64,000 nucleotides of DNA from Agarilytica rhodophyticola (GTDB lineage: Bacteria > Pseudomonadota > Gammaproteobacteria > Pseudomonadales > Cellvibrionaceae): NCBI RefSeq assembly GCF_002157225.2, contig NZ_CP020038.1:5610501-5674500 (forward strand), given 5' to 3'. Both the position numbers and the translations under genes were made by a program. Each line of letters begins with the position of its first letter. Within the stretch, counting starts at the first letter, position 1. Below are positions 38,423-47,776 of the stretch, one piece after another. The notes beneath the pieces are model-generated. The model was not told the origin of the DNA, made no database searches, and worked only from the letters and a program-made list of their open reading frames with translations.

Positions 38423-41323
38423 ATGAGCACAGACATAATGCAAACAAGTGAAATCGAACAATCAGGGACTCTCTCAGCCAATACCCCCTCTTCTGATGTC
38501 AACACAGCTTCTCTCGCTGCAACGGCACCAGGACAACTTAGAGTAATTAAGCGCAACGGCAAAGTCGTGCCTTATGATGACGATAAAATAAACATTGCTA
38601 TGACCAAGGCTTTCCTTGCTGTTGAAGGTGGTACTGCCGCTGCTTCGAGCCGAATTCATGAATTAGTAGAAAACCTTAGTTCTCAAATCACTGCAACATT
38701 TAAACGCAGAATGCCTTCTGGCGGCACGATTCATATAGAAGAAATACAAGATCAGGTTGAGTTAACACTGATGCGTACAGGTGAGCATAAAGTCGCTCGT
38801 TCTTACGTTATTTACCGTGCTGAGCGCACCAAACTGCGCGAGCAAGAAGCGACGATTTCAAAGCTTAATGTCGATGTACCCAATATTTCAGTAAAAATGC
38901 CTAACGGCGAGTTACAGCCCCTTGATGTTCAACGCATTAAGATCATTGTAGAAGAGGCTTGTTCTGGTCTTAATGAAGTTGAAGGCGAGACAGTATTAAA
39001 AGAAGCCTTGCGCAACCTCTACGATGGCGTATCTCTTGAAGATGTAAATACTTCACTTGTTATGTCTGCGCGTACACTAGTTGAGCAAGAGCCTAATTAC
39101 ACTTATGCAACTGCTCGGCTTTTACTCGATAAACTTCGCAGTGAAGCCTTAAGCTTCTTAAAAATTAGTGAATCTGCTACCCAGTCACAAATGACAGAGT
39201 TTTACCCTCAAGCCTTTAATACTTACATTCAAAAAGGCGTCGAGTTAGATTTAATCTCTGAAGACTTACTAGACTTTGATATCGAACGCTTAGGACAAGC
39301 CTTACTGCCTGAGCGAGACCTGCAGTTTACCTATTTAAGCCTGCAAACCCTTTACGATCGTTACTTCCTACACAGCAATCAGGTGCGAATAGAATTACCA
39401 CAGATATTCTTTATGCGCGTCGCTATGGGACTGGCATTAAATGAAGCACAAAAGAACGAACGTGCTATAGAGTTTTATCGTTTGCTCTCATCTTTCGATT
39501 ATATGAGTTCAACACCAACACTATTTAATTCTGGCACTTTAAGACCACAACTTTCCTCGTGCTACCTCACTACAGTTCCAGATGATTTACATGGCATATA
39601 CGGTGCTATGCAAGATAACGCTATGCTATCTAAGTGGGCGGGCGGGCTTGGCAACGACTGGACGCCAGTACGATCACTTGGTGCTTATATAAAAGGCACC
39701 AACGGCAAATCTCAAGGTGTTGTACCATTTTTGAAAGTAGCAAATGATACAGCCGTTGCCGTCAACCAGGGAGGTAAGCGTAAGGGGGCAGTCTGTGCTT
39801 ACCTTGAAACTTGGCATTTAGATATTGAAGAATTTGTTGAGCTACGCAAAAACACCGGTGACGACCGTCGACGAACACACGATATGAACACCGCTAATTG
39901 GGTGCCTGATTTATTTATGAAACGTGTTTTCGAGGATAAAGAATGGACATTATTCTCGCCCAATGATGTACCAGATCTTCACGATTTATACGGAAAAGAA
40001 TTCCAAGAGAAATACGAAGCATACGAGAGAAAAGCACAAACCGGCGAAATAAAGCTAAGTAAAACCGTGCGCGCGGTAGAACTGTGGCGCAAAATGCTAG
40101 GTATGTTATTTGAAACAGGCCATCCATGGATTACATTTAAAGACGTATGTAATCTGCGCAGTCCACAGCAACATGCGGGTGTTGTTCACTCCTCAAACCT
40201 GTGCACAGAAATTACCTTAAACACAAGTGCCAATGACGAAATTGCCGTATGTAATCTAGGCTCCATTAATTTGGCACAGCATATTGTCGATGGAAAAATC
40301 GACGAGGCCAAACTGGCAGAAACTGTAAAAACTGCAATACGGATGCTCGATAATGTTATCGACATCAATTACTACTCAGTAAAAACAGCGCGCACCTCAA
40401 ACATGCGCCACCGCCCTATTGGTTTGGGTATCATGGGCTTCCAAGATGCCTTATATAAAATGAATACCGCATACAGTAGCGAAGAAGCCGTAGAGTTCGC
40501 TGATCGATCTATGGAGCTAGTCAGTTACTATGCGATTAAAGCCTCTAGCGACCTCGCAGTGGAAAGAGGCAGTTACTCAACTTTCGAAGGCTCCCTTTGG
40601 AGTAAAGGAGTACTGCCAATAGATTCAATCGCAATTCTCGAAGAACACCGAGGCAAAAACTTTATTGAAGTGGATAAGTCATCCACTCAAAATTGGGACG
40701 CCTTGCGCAAGCAGGTACAAAGCCAAGGTATGCGCAACTCCAATGTTATGGCAATTGCACCTACAGCAACCATTGCTAACATTACGGGTGTTTCTCAATC
40801 AATCGAGCCCACTTATCAAAACTTATACGTCAAGTCGAATCTCTCTGGTGAGTTTACTGTTGTTAACCCCTATTTAGTACGTGACCTTAAAGAGCGAGGC
40901 CTTTGGGATAGCGTCATGGTCAACGACTTAAAGTACTACGAGGGCTCACTACAAAAAATTGATCGTATACCCGCTGAGCTTAAGGCTTTATATGCTACAG
41001 CGTTCGAAGTGGAACCGCGCTGGATTGTTGATGCCGCAAGTCGACGCCAAAAGTGGATTGACCAAGCACAAAGTCTAAATCTTTACGTTTCTGGCGCTAA
41101 TGGCAAGAAACTTGATATTACCTATCGTATGGCATGGTATCGCGGTTTGAAAACCACCTACTACCTGCGCGCTTTAGCGGCTACCACAACTGAGAAATCC
41201 ACTATTGATACAGGAGAGCTAAATGCAGTTTCTGCCAAAGCAGCACCAGCGTTATCGGCAGGACCTGCAGAAGTGCCAAAAGCCTGCTCTCTCGATGATC
41301 CCGATTGTGAAGCTTGCCAATAA
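38423..41323 (+). CDS. nrdA: Ribonucleoside-diphosphate reductase class I, alpha subunit NrdA
   Basis: About 966 residues from the ATG at 38423 (GAGA upstream); a GTG at 38372 would add 17 poor residues. Two ATP-cone domains in tandem: residues about 40-135 (LRVIKRNGKVVPYDDDKI, HKVARSYVIYR) and about 155-245, an arrangement known from Pseudomonas NrdA. The catalytic barrel has LSSCYLTTVPDD, SNLCTEITLN (Cys and Glu of the radical site) and ATATIANITG. The C-terminal redox Cys pair is in DCEACQ. With NrdB it reduces NDPs to dNDPs; ATP-cone binding of dATP switches it off. Confidence 0.95.
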   Translation: MSTDIMQTSEIEQSGTLSANTPSSDVNTASLAATAPGQLRVIKRNGKVVPYDDDKINIAMTKAFLAVEGGTAAASSRIHELVENLSSQITATFKRRMPSGGTIHIEEIQDQVELTLMRTGEHKVARSYVIYRAERTKLREQEATISKLNVDVPNISVKMPNGELQPLDVQRIKIIVEEACSGLNEVEGETVLKEALRNLYDGVSLEDVNTSLVMSARTLVEQEPNYTYATARLLLDKLRSEALSFLKISESATQSQMTEFYPQAFNTYIQKGVELDLISEDLLDFDIERLGQALLPERDLQFTYLSLQTLYDRYFLHSNQVRIELPQIFFMRVAMGLALNEAQKNERAIEFYRLLSSFDYMSSTPTLFNSGTLRPQLSSCYLTTVPDDLHGIYGAMQDNAMLSKWAGGLGNDWTPVRSLGAYIKGTNGKSQGVVPFLKVANDTAVAVNQGGKRKGAVCAYLETWHLDIEEFVELRKNTGDDRRRTHDMNTANWVPDLFMKRVFEDKEWTLFSPNDVPDLHDLYGKEFQEKYEAYERKAQTGEIKLSKTVRAVELWRKMLGMLFETGHPWITFKDVCNLRSPQQHAGVVHSSNLCTEITLNTSANDEIAVCNLGSINLAQHIVDGKIDEAKLAETVKTAIRMLDNVIDINYYSVKTARTSNMRHRPIGLGIMGFQDALYKMNTAYSSEEAVEFADRSMELVSYYAIKASSDLAVERGSYSTFEGSLWSKGVLPIDSIAILEEHRGKNFIEVDKSSTQNWDALRKQVQSQGMRNSNVMAIAPTATIANITGVSQSIEPTYQNLYVKSNLSGEFTVVNPYLVRDLKERGLWDSVMVNDLKYYEGSLQKIDRIPAELKALYATAFEVEPRWIVDAASRRQKWIDQAQSLNLYVSGANGKKLDITYRMAWYRGLKTTYYLRALAATTTEKSTIDTGELNAVSAKAAPALSAGPAEVPKACSLDDPDCEACQ

Positions 41324-41363
41324 ACACGACGAAAAATAACGCGTGTTATTGGATGAGGGGGAG

Positions 41364-41399
41364 AATCTGTCAGGCGGGAATAGGCCCGCCTGACAGATT
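41364..41399 (+). terminator. 15-bp perfect hairpin between nrdA and nrdB
   Basis: AATCTGTCAGGCGGG (41364-41378) and CCCGCCTGACAGATT (41385-41399) pair perfectly around a 6-nt loop. It is followed by TATTATAAAAG, not a strong U-run. It may partly end transcription or protect nrdA mRNA, setting the nrdA:nrdB ratio. Confidence 0.6.
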
Positions 41400-41449
41400 T
41401 ATTATAAAAGATATAAACGACATTCTTAACAAAATTAGGAAATCTAAAT

Positions 41450-42808
41450 ATGCTAAGTTGGGACGACTACAACGATGAAGCCACCAGTGAAAAGCCACAA
41501 GATGTTGCTGTCAATCAGCAGGCGCTGGACACTTTGAAAAAGCATGAAGCCAACACAGAAGTAAAAAATCCAGAAACAAAAAGTAAAGACGTAGAAGAAG
41601 TTAGACAAGAACAAGCGGCAACAGAAACTCAACAGCCGACAGCAACAAAAGCTGTGGAAGCTTCAGAACAGGCTACTGAACAGCCACAAGCAAGCGAAGA
41701 GCCTAACGCCGCTACAGATGCCGTAACGCGTGCAAAAAATGCAGTGGCCAAACTTGATCCTGCACCTGGCCTTGAAGAATTAGAAATGGGTGCTGAGCGC
41801 GTTGAAGTAGATGATAAGCGCATGATCAACTGCCGCGCGGATTTAAACCAATTAGTGCCGTTTAAATACGACTGGGCTTGGCAAAAATATCTAGATGGCT
41901 GTGCTAATCACTGGATGCCACAAGAAGTTAACATGAATGCAGATATTGCTACATGGAAAAATCCAGAAGGTTTAACAGAAGATGAACGCCGTATTGTTAT
42001 GCGTTCGCTAGGTTATTTCTCAACTGCAGATTCTTTGGTAGCCAATAATTTGGTACTGGCAATTTATCGCCACATCACCAACCCAGAAGCACGCCAATAC
42101 TTGTTGCGCCAAGCCTTTGAAGAGGCAATTCATACTCATGCTTATCAGTATTGTGTCGAGTCCCTTGGTATGGACGAGTCTGAAGTTTTTAATATGTATC
42201 GAGAAGTACCATCGGTAGCAAAGAAAGCAGCATGGAGTATCGCCCATACACATGGCATCAGCAGTCCTGACTTTACGACAGGTACCCATGAAGCCGATCA
42301 AGAACTCTTGCGCAACCTTATTGGCTTTTACGCAGTCACTGAAGGAATATTCTTCTACTGTGGTTTTACGCAGATTTTATCTATGGGACGCCGCAACAAA
42401 ATGACTGGAGTTGCCGAACAATTCCAATACATCCTTAGGGATGAATCTATGCACTTAAATTTCGGCATTGATGTCATCAATCAAATTAAATTAGAAAACC
42501 CTGAACTCTGGTCTGAAGCTTTCCAAGATGAAGTCACACAGATGATACTAGAAGGCACTGAGTTAGAGATTGAATATGCCCGCGATAGTATGCCAAGAGG
42601 CGTGCTAGGCATGAATGCCGCCATTATGGAAGAGTACTTGCACTTTATTGCCAACCGCCGTTTGGCACAGCTAGGTTTAGCAGAAGCTTACCCTGGTGCA
42701 CAAAACCCATTCCCATGGATGAGTGAAATTATGGACTTACGCAAAGAGAAAAACTTCTTTGAAACTCGTGTTATCGAATATCAAACAGGTGGTGCTCTAA
42801 GCTGGTAA
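41450..42808 (+). CDS. nrdB: Ribonucleoside-diphosphate reductase class I, beta subunit NrdB, with N-terminal linker
   Basis: 452 residues, longer than E. coli NrdB (376). Residues 1-7 (MLSWDDY) are a conserved start, then about 11-95 is a disordered stretch of Glu, Gln, Thr and Ala, and the ferritin-like core begins near 110. The core shows [25 protein letters not shown], in which a His is followed four residues later by the Tyr that aligns with the radical Tyr, and [12 protein letters not shown] with Glu/His metal ligands. The C-terminal tail for NrdA docking is YQTGGALSW. It is downstream of nrdA behind a strong hairpin. Confidence 0.94.
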   Translation: MLSWDDYNDEATSEKPQDVAVNQQALDTLKKHEANTEVKNPETKSKDVEEVRQEQAATETQQPTATKAVEASEQATEQPQASEEPNAATDAVTRAKNAVAKLDPAPGLEELEMGAERVEVDDKRMINCRADLNQLVPFKYDWAWQKYLDGCANHWMPQEVNMNADIATWKNPEGLTEDERRIVMRSLGYFSTADSLVANNLVLAIYRHITNPEARQYLLRQAFEEAIHTHAYQYCVESLGMDESEVFNMYREVPSVAKKAAWSIAHTHGISSPDFTTGTHEADQELLRNLIGFYAVTEGIFFYCGFTQILSMGRRNKMTGVAEQFQYILRDESMHLNFGIDVINQIKLENPELWSEAFQDEVTQMILEGTELEIEYARDSMPRGVLGMNAAIMEEYLHFIANRRLAQLGLAEAYPGAQNPFPWMSEIMDLRKEKNFFETRVIEYQTGGALSW

Positions 42809-42885
42809 GTTTTAAATAATTGATTGGTAGAGAGCAAGGACGCTCTCATTAACACACGTCATTAAAAACTTCCCCAACAAAGTAG

Positions 42886-43377
42886 GTGGATGCAGTGGTT
42901 ATTACATCTGTTAATCAAGAATGTCATCGCAACATCGTATCACAGCAGATCTCAGCAAATGTTCTACAGACATTCGAGAGTTATCCCCATTGCACAACGC
43001 CACTCGAAAAAGTTATTCAAAGCCAGTACTACAACAGAGAACTAAAGAAAGCCTCTCGAATTTTTTTTCACTTATCAAAAGATATACGCCGTCAACAAAC
43101 TCACATAAAAATTCCAAGCTCCTGGTTGTTAAAATGTCTCATCCATAGCCATTTTTGCATACAACCTAATAATGATTGGCGCACTATTGTATCCTGGACT
43201 CTCTGTCATATTATTCAATGCGCAACAAAACATAATCACATGGAAACAAGTTTTGTAGAGCTTGATGGTATCACTCCCCTATTCCCCAACAGCGAGAATT
43301 TTTCTCTGGAAGATACGAAAGTTTTCGCAACAGCGCTGCTGGTGTTCCTAAAAAATCAGAGTTCGAACGAACAATAA
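42886..43377 (+). CDS. Hypothetical protein after nrdB
   Basis: 163 residues, probable GTG start with a weak AGTAG upstream. There is no signal peptide or membrane segment. The chain is rich in His, Cys and Ser (QECHRN, HSHFCIQ, LCHIIQCATKHNHM) and predicted mostly helical (SYPHCTTPLEKVIQ, KASRIFFHLSKDIRR). I recognise no domain. It is in the direction of nrdAB, 77 nt downstream, but a link to nucleotide reduction is unproven. Codon use looks like that of the neighbours, which supports a real gene. Confidence 0.55.
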   Translation: MDAVVITSVNQECHRNIVSQQISANVLQTFESYPHCTTPLEKVIQSQYYNRELKKASRIFFHLSKDIRRQQTHIKIPSSWLLKCLIHSHFCIQPNNDWRTIVSWTLCHIIQCATKHNHMETSFVELDGITPLFPNSENFSLEDTKVFATALLVFLKNQSSNEQ

Positions 43378-43483
43378 TTCAGACACTATTTTTATAGAAA
43401 GAAATCACTGAAGAAACACATAACAGATTTCTCATTCACACAGTGATAACCTTGAGCCAATTATAATAGGGGCTAGTATATGT

Positions 43484-43580
43484 GCTCAGAGCTATTAGTG
43501 GTGGTCAGGGTTGTTAACGGGAGCTCAAGGCTGCTAAGCGAGAGTTCAAGACTGTTTTCAAGCGCTAAGAACTATTAGCC
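43484..43580 (+). repeat. Five degenerate direct repeats of about 20 bp upstream of pullulanase gene
   Basis: Units begin at 43484, 43503, 43523, 43544 and 43564, i.e. every 19-21 bp, close to two helical turns. The shared core is approximately GYTCARRRCTRYTAR (for example GCTCAGAGCTATTAG, GCTCAAGGCTGCTAAG, GCTAAGAACTATTAG). The array ends about 77 bp before the pullulanase start, in the position of an activator-binding array. Confidence 0.6.
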
Positions 43581-43656
43581 AGACAACAACTAACTCGATT
43601 AACATTTTCGATTGAAGTCTGTTAACAGACCGAGTCTTTAAAAGAAGAGATTTCAA

Positions 43657-46494
43657 GTGCAAAGTTCGTTTTTTATCCTTATCGTTATATTTTTACTAAG
43701 TGCATGTAGCCGTGACACGGCAGTAGAACAAAATACGCCACCAAAAGCTAAAGCAAGCTTGCCCCCCATAGTAGCAAGGGTAGTGACAGATTATTCTGCA
43801 CATTGGCTCAGTCCTAATACCTTGATGGTAAAGAAATTCCCTGATGCTAGAACAGTCCGCTTACATTACTCGTTAAATGGAGAAATTGAGATAGGCGAAA
43901 AGGAAATAGCCCTCAACAACAGCCCATACCTTGATTTAGAGGAGGTGTTTGATCCCTCCTCAACCGAGATGAGTAGTTCTTTTGCCGTAGGCTATACCGT
44001 CGTAAAACCCAAAAGGTCTATTAACAGTACTGCTTTGAAAGCTTTACTTAAAGGGCAGTTAGTTATTATTCAATTCGATGACAGTGAAAAAATTGTTAGC
44101 GCATCGCAAGTCCAATACGGCAAGCTGATCGATGTACTTTATACCTTGGGTGATAATGATGCCGATGAGATCTCAGATTACGGAGCGACTATCTCAAATA
44201 ACCAAGTACAGTTTAAACTGTGGGCACCAACAGCAAGAGAGGTTCAAGTTCTACTATTCGATAAGGATAAAAAGCCTCTATCACCATCCTCAATAAATAT
44301 GCAAGAAGATACCATTAGTGGAACATGGCGAGCACTAGGTAATATTAAGCTGCAAAATGCCTACTACCAATACAAAGTCACTGTCTACCATCCTACAACA
44401 CAGGCGATAGAAAGTGTCATAACAACAGACCCATACTCACTGAGTTTGTCAACGAACAGTATTTATTCGCAAGTTGTCGATCTCAACCACCCCGCCACTA
44501 AACCAACAGATTGGGATAATCATACGATACCCACAATTGCTAATTACGAAGATAGTATTTTTTATGAGATGCACATTCGTGATTTTAGTGCTTCTGATTC
44601 ATCTATCTCTAACTCCCAAGTCCGCGGCAAGTATGGTGCCTTTAGTGAAAAGAATAGTGATGGGATAAAACACCTAAAGCGACTACAAAAAGCAGGACTC
44701 ACTCACTTACACTTATTACCTACCTTCGATATAGCAAGTATCAACGAAGACCCTAAGCAAACTATTTATCCACATGATAGTTTAGAAAAAGTATGCCGCT
44801 TAGCACCTGATAATGCTATTTGTCAGAGCGACTATAAACCAAACTGGACTCTACAACAGCTTTTACAGAGCTATCCAACTCAAAGCGACTACGCCCAAAA
44901 AACCATCGAGTCCTTGCGCGCACTAGATCCCTATAATTGGGGCTATGACCCATATCACTACACAGTACCTGAAGGCAGCTACGCACGAGCACCAGAAGGG
45001 TTTAGCCGAATTGTTGAGTTTCGAGAAATGATCAAGTCCATTCATACCATGGGCTTTCGAGTGATTATGGATGTGGTATACAACCACACCTATGCTGCAC
45101 ACTTAGAAAAACAATCTGTACTCGATAAAATTGTTCCCAATTATTATCACCGTTTGAACACATCCACGGGTAAGATTGAACAGTCAACGTGTTGTGACAA
45201 TACGGCAACAGAAAATACTATGATGGGCAAGCTCATGATGGACTCCCTTGCCGTTTGGGCAAGAGACTACAAAATTGATGGCTTTCGCTTCGATTTGATG
45301 GGACACCAACCAAAAGCACTGATGCTTGCCGCTTACCAGCGTGTAAAAGCATTAGACCCTGATAACTATTTCTACGGAGAAGGCTGGAACTTCGGTGAAG
45401 TAAAAGACAATGCACTTTTCGTACAGGCAACACAATACGAACTAGCAGGTACACAAATAGGCACATTTTCAGATCGCAGTCGCGATGCTATTCGCGGTGG
45501 CGCCCCCTTTCACGAGGGCTCAGCAATTCGCCAAGGGCAAGGCATTAGTAATGGTCTATTTGTTCTACCTAATGATCTTCAACCCCCTACCCAAGACCCA
45601 TCACACTTGCTGCTATCCATGGATCAAGTACGTATCGGTTTGGCCGGCAACCTTGCAAACTTTCCCATCAAAAATAGCAACAATGAACAAGTTAGCGGCA
45701 AAGATATTCCCTATGGAGACTCAGTAACGGGCTATGCCTCAGATCCAGCAGATACCATCAGCTATGTCTCCAAACACGATAACCAAACCCTATGGGACAA
45801 TAACCAATACCGCATCCCCTATAATACCAGTACAGAAGATAGAGTTCGCATGCAAAACCTGGCCCTGGCCTATCCTTTATTATCGCAAGGCATACCTTTT
45901 ATTCACATGGGTTCTGAGCTACTTCGCTCAAAAAGTTTTTTGCGCGATAGTTATGATTATAACGACTGGTTTAATCGCCTAGACTTTAGCATGAAAAGCA
46001 ACAACTATAATGTAGGCCTCCCACCGGCAGCGAAAGACCAGAAAAACTGGCCGCTTATTCTGGAATTATTGGAAAGAAACCAGGGCAGAGACCAGGTAAA
46101 ACCTCAGCACATCCGCTTTGCAGCAAGCATCTTTATGGAATGGCTACAAATACGTTCCCAATCTCCCCTTTTACGACTAACCTCAGAAAAGGAAATTATT
46201 CAGCGCTTACGTTTCCACAATACAGGTAAAGATCAACAATTGGGCTTAATTGCAATGGAAATTAGCGACGTAGGGTTTACGGACAATATAGATAGCAACT
46301 ATCAAAAGATATTTATTATTTTTAATAATAATATAAATACCCAGACTTTTTCTTACAATAACGCTGAAGTCTTCTCTTTGCACCCTGTACAAGCAAAAGG
46401 TGCAGATACTAAAGTCCGCACAATAGCGAAAGTCTCGACCAATGGTTTTACTGTTCCTGGCCTAAGTGCCGTTGTTTTTGTGCAAGCTGAGTAG
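43657..46494 (+). CDS. pulA: Lipoprotein pullulanase (GH13, type I)
   Basis: 945 residues from a GTG that gives a proper lipoprotein signal (MQSSFFILIVIFLLSAC, lipid Cys 17). N-terminal carbohydrate-binding-like beta domains to about 180, then a CBM48-like module (VQFKLWAPTAREVQVLLFD), then the GH13 barrel. The pullulanase signature YNWGYDP is near residue 425; catalytic nucleophile D546 (DGFRFDLMGH), acid/base E575 (YFYGEGWN), and SKHDNQTLWD provides the transition-state Asp. A pullulanase-specific C-terminal domain follows. It cuts alpha-1,6 links in pullulan or starch branches at the cell surface. It stands alone, with a repeat array upstream and a GGA-rich RNA region downstream. Confidence 0.92.
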   Translation: MQSSFFILIVIFLLSACSRDTAVEQNTPPKAKASLPPIVARVVTDYSAHWLSPNTLMVKKFPDARTVRLHYSLNGEIEIGEKEIALNNSPYLDLEEVFDPSSTEMSSSFAVGYTVVKPKRSINSTALKALLKGQLVIIQFDDSEKIVSASQVQYGKLIDVLYTLGDNDADEISDYGATISNNQVQFKLWAPTAREVQVLLFDKDKKPLSPSSINMQEDTISGTWRALGNIKLQNAYYQYKVTVYHPTTQAIESVITTDPYSLSLSTNSIYSQVVDLNHPATKPTDWDNHTIPTIANYEDSIFYEMHIRDFSASDSSISNSQVRGKYGAFSEKNSDGIKHLKRLQKAGLTHLHLLPTFDIASINEDPKQTIYPHDSLEKVCRLAPDNAICQSDYKPNWTLQQLLQSYPTQSDYAQKTIESLRALDPYNWGYDPYHYTVPEGSYARAPEGFSRIVEFREMIKSIHTMGFRVIMDVVYNHTYAAHLEKQSVLDKIVPNYYHRLNTSTGKIEQSTCCDNTATENTMMGKLMMDSLAVWARDYKIDGFRFDLMGHQPKALMLAAYQRVKALDPDNYFYGEGWNFGEVKDNALFVQATQYELAGTQIGTFSDRSRDAIRGGAPFHEGSAIRQGQGISNGLFVLPNDLQPPTQDPSHLLLSMDQVRIGLAGNLANFPIKNSNNEQVSGKDIPYGDSVTGYASDPADTISYVSKHDNQTLWDNNQYRIPYNTSTEDRVRMQNLALAYPLLSQGIPFIHMGSELLRSKSFLRDSYDYNDWFNRLDFSMKSNNYNVGLPPAAKDQKNWPLILELLERNQGRDQVKPQHIRFAASIFMEWLQIRSQSPLLRLTSEKEIIQRLRFHNTGKDQQLGLIAMEISDVGFTDNIDSNYQKIFIIFNNNINTQTFSYNNAEVFSLHPVQAKGADTKVRTIAKVSTNGFTVPGLSAVVFVQAE

Positions 46495-46513
46495 AAAGAG
46501 TTAATTTAGCGTA

Positions 46514-46541
46514 TTGTAAGTCTGCACTAGGGCCTTATAAC
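46514..46541 (+). promoter_or_regulatory. Candidate promoter of GGA-rich RNA, with overlapping TGTAAG half-site
   Basis: TTGTAA (46514-46519), 16-nt spacer, TATAAC (46536-46541) make a fair sigma-70 promoter just after the pullulanase stop. TGTAAG at 46515-46520 equals the left half of the GacA/UvrY box (TGTAAG-N6-CTTACA); the right half keeps only CT. The half-site overlaps the -35, unlike known GacA sites far upstream, so its meaning is open. Confidence 0.35.
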
Positions 46542-46749
46542 ACTAATAGAGAGTGACCAGACAGGTATTAATAGGCCCTGATCTTATATATGCTGTTTTT
46601 TCAAGCACCCACTATGGTCAATTTCCTACAAGCATCCAAGCAATATACGACTATTTCTCCACAGGGAAAATCAGCATAATGACTTCAACAGCTAAGGAAA
46701 TGCTGAGACGGATTAAAACTCACCAGGAACAGAGTTTTCAAGGAAGTAA

Positions 46750-47776
46750 AAAGATATCGGATACCAAGGATGGTGATTACAGAGGAGAGTAATCGAAGGG
46801 ATATGGGAAAACGCAGGATTGCAAATATCGATAGGGAAAAGGATCAAAGGAAAGCGCTCAACTAGGATCGTGGGCAAACGGATGTACTAAGATATTGGAT
46901 ACCAGGATGGTGATTACAACGGAAAGTAATCGAAGGGAAATGGGAAAACGCGGGATTGCGAATATCGATAGGGAAAAGGATCAAAGGAAAGCGCTCAACT
47001 AGGATCGTGAGCAAACGGATGTACTAGGATATTGGATACCAGGATAGTGATTACAACGGAAAGTAATCGAAGGGATATGGGAAAACGCAGGATTGCGAAT
47101 ATCGATAGGGAAAAGGATCAAAGGAAAGCACTCAGCTAGGATCGTGGGCAAACGGATATACTAGGATATTGGATACCAGGATGGTGATTACAACGGAAAG
47201 TAATCGAAGGGATATGGGAAAACGCAGGATTGCGAATATCGGTAAGGAAAAGGATCAAAGGAAAGCACTCAACTAGGACAGTGAGCAAACGGATGTACTA
47301 GGATATTGGATACCAGGATGGTGATTACAACGGAAAGTAATCGAAGGGATATGGGAAAACGCAGGATTGCGAATATCGATAGGGAAAAGGATCAAAGGAA
47401 AGCACTCAGCTAGGATCGTGGGCAAACGGATATACTAGGATATTGGATACCAGGATGGTGATTACAACGGAAAGTAATCGAAGGGATATGGGAAAACGCA
47501 GGATTGCGAATATCGATAGGGAAAAGGATCAAAGGAAAGCACTCAGCTAGGATCGTGGGCAAACGGATATACTAGGATATTGGATACCAGGATGGTGATT
47601 ACAACGGAAAGTAATCGAAGGGATATGGGAAAACGCAGGATTGCGAATATCGGTAAGGAAAAGGATCAAAGGAAAGCGCTCAACTAGGATCGTGAGCAAA
47701 CGGATGTACTAGGATATTGGATACCAGGATGGTGATTACAACGGAAAGTAATCGAAGGGATATGGGAAAACGCAAG
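46750..47776 (+). repeat. 137-bp tandem repeat array, about 7.5 copies
   Basis: The marker GTGATTAC starts at 46773, 46910, 47047 (with one nearby change), 47184, 47321, 47458, 47595 and 47732, exactly 137 bp apart each time. The units starting at 47047, 47321 and 47458 are identical; those at 47184 and 47595 share a variant set, showing recent duplication or conversion. 137 is not a multiple of three and all frames carry stops, so it is not a protein repeat. Each unit has about 12 GGA and four small hairpins with GGA in the loop (GATTAC/GTAATC, CGCA/TGCG, CTCA/TGAG, ACC/GGT). Confidence 0.95.

Noticed and set aside
43657-46494. Glycogen debranching enzyme GlgX or isoamylase
   Set aside because: The YNWGYDP signature, lipoprotein signal and N-terminal beta domains fit surface pullulanase rather than cytosolic GlgX.
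46553-46792. 79-codon frame running into the repeat array
   Set aside because: GTG start without a Shine-Dalgarno, no family likeness, and its 3' part is simply the first repeat copy. More likely part of the non-coding RNA.
46750-47776. CRISPR array
   Set aside because: The repeat unit is 137 bp and continuous; there are no short identical repeats separated by unique spacers and no cas genes.
46750-47776. Repeat protein or broken coding gene
   Set aside because: 137 is not a multiple of three, so each copy shifts frame, and every frame on both strands is interrupted by stops.
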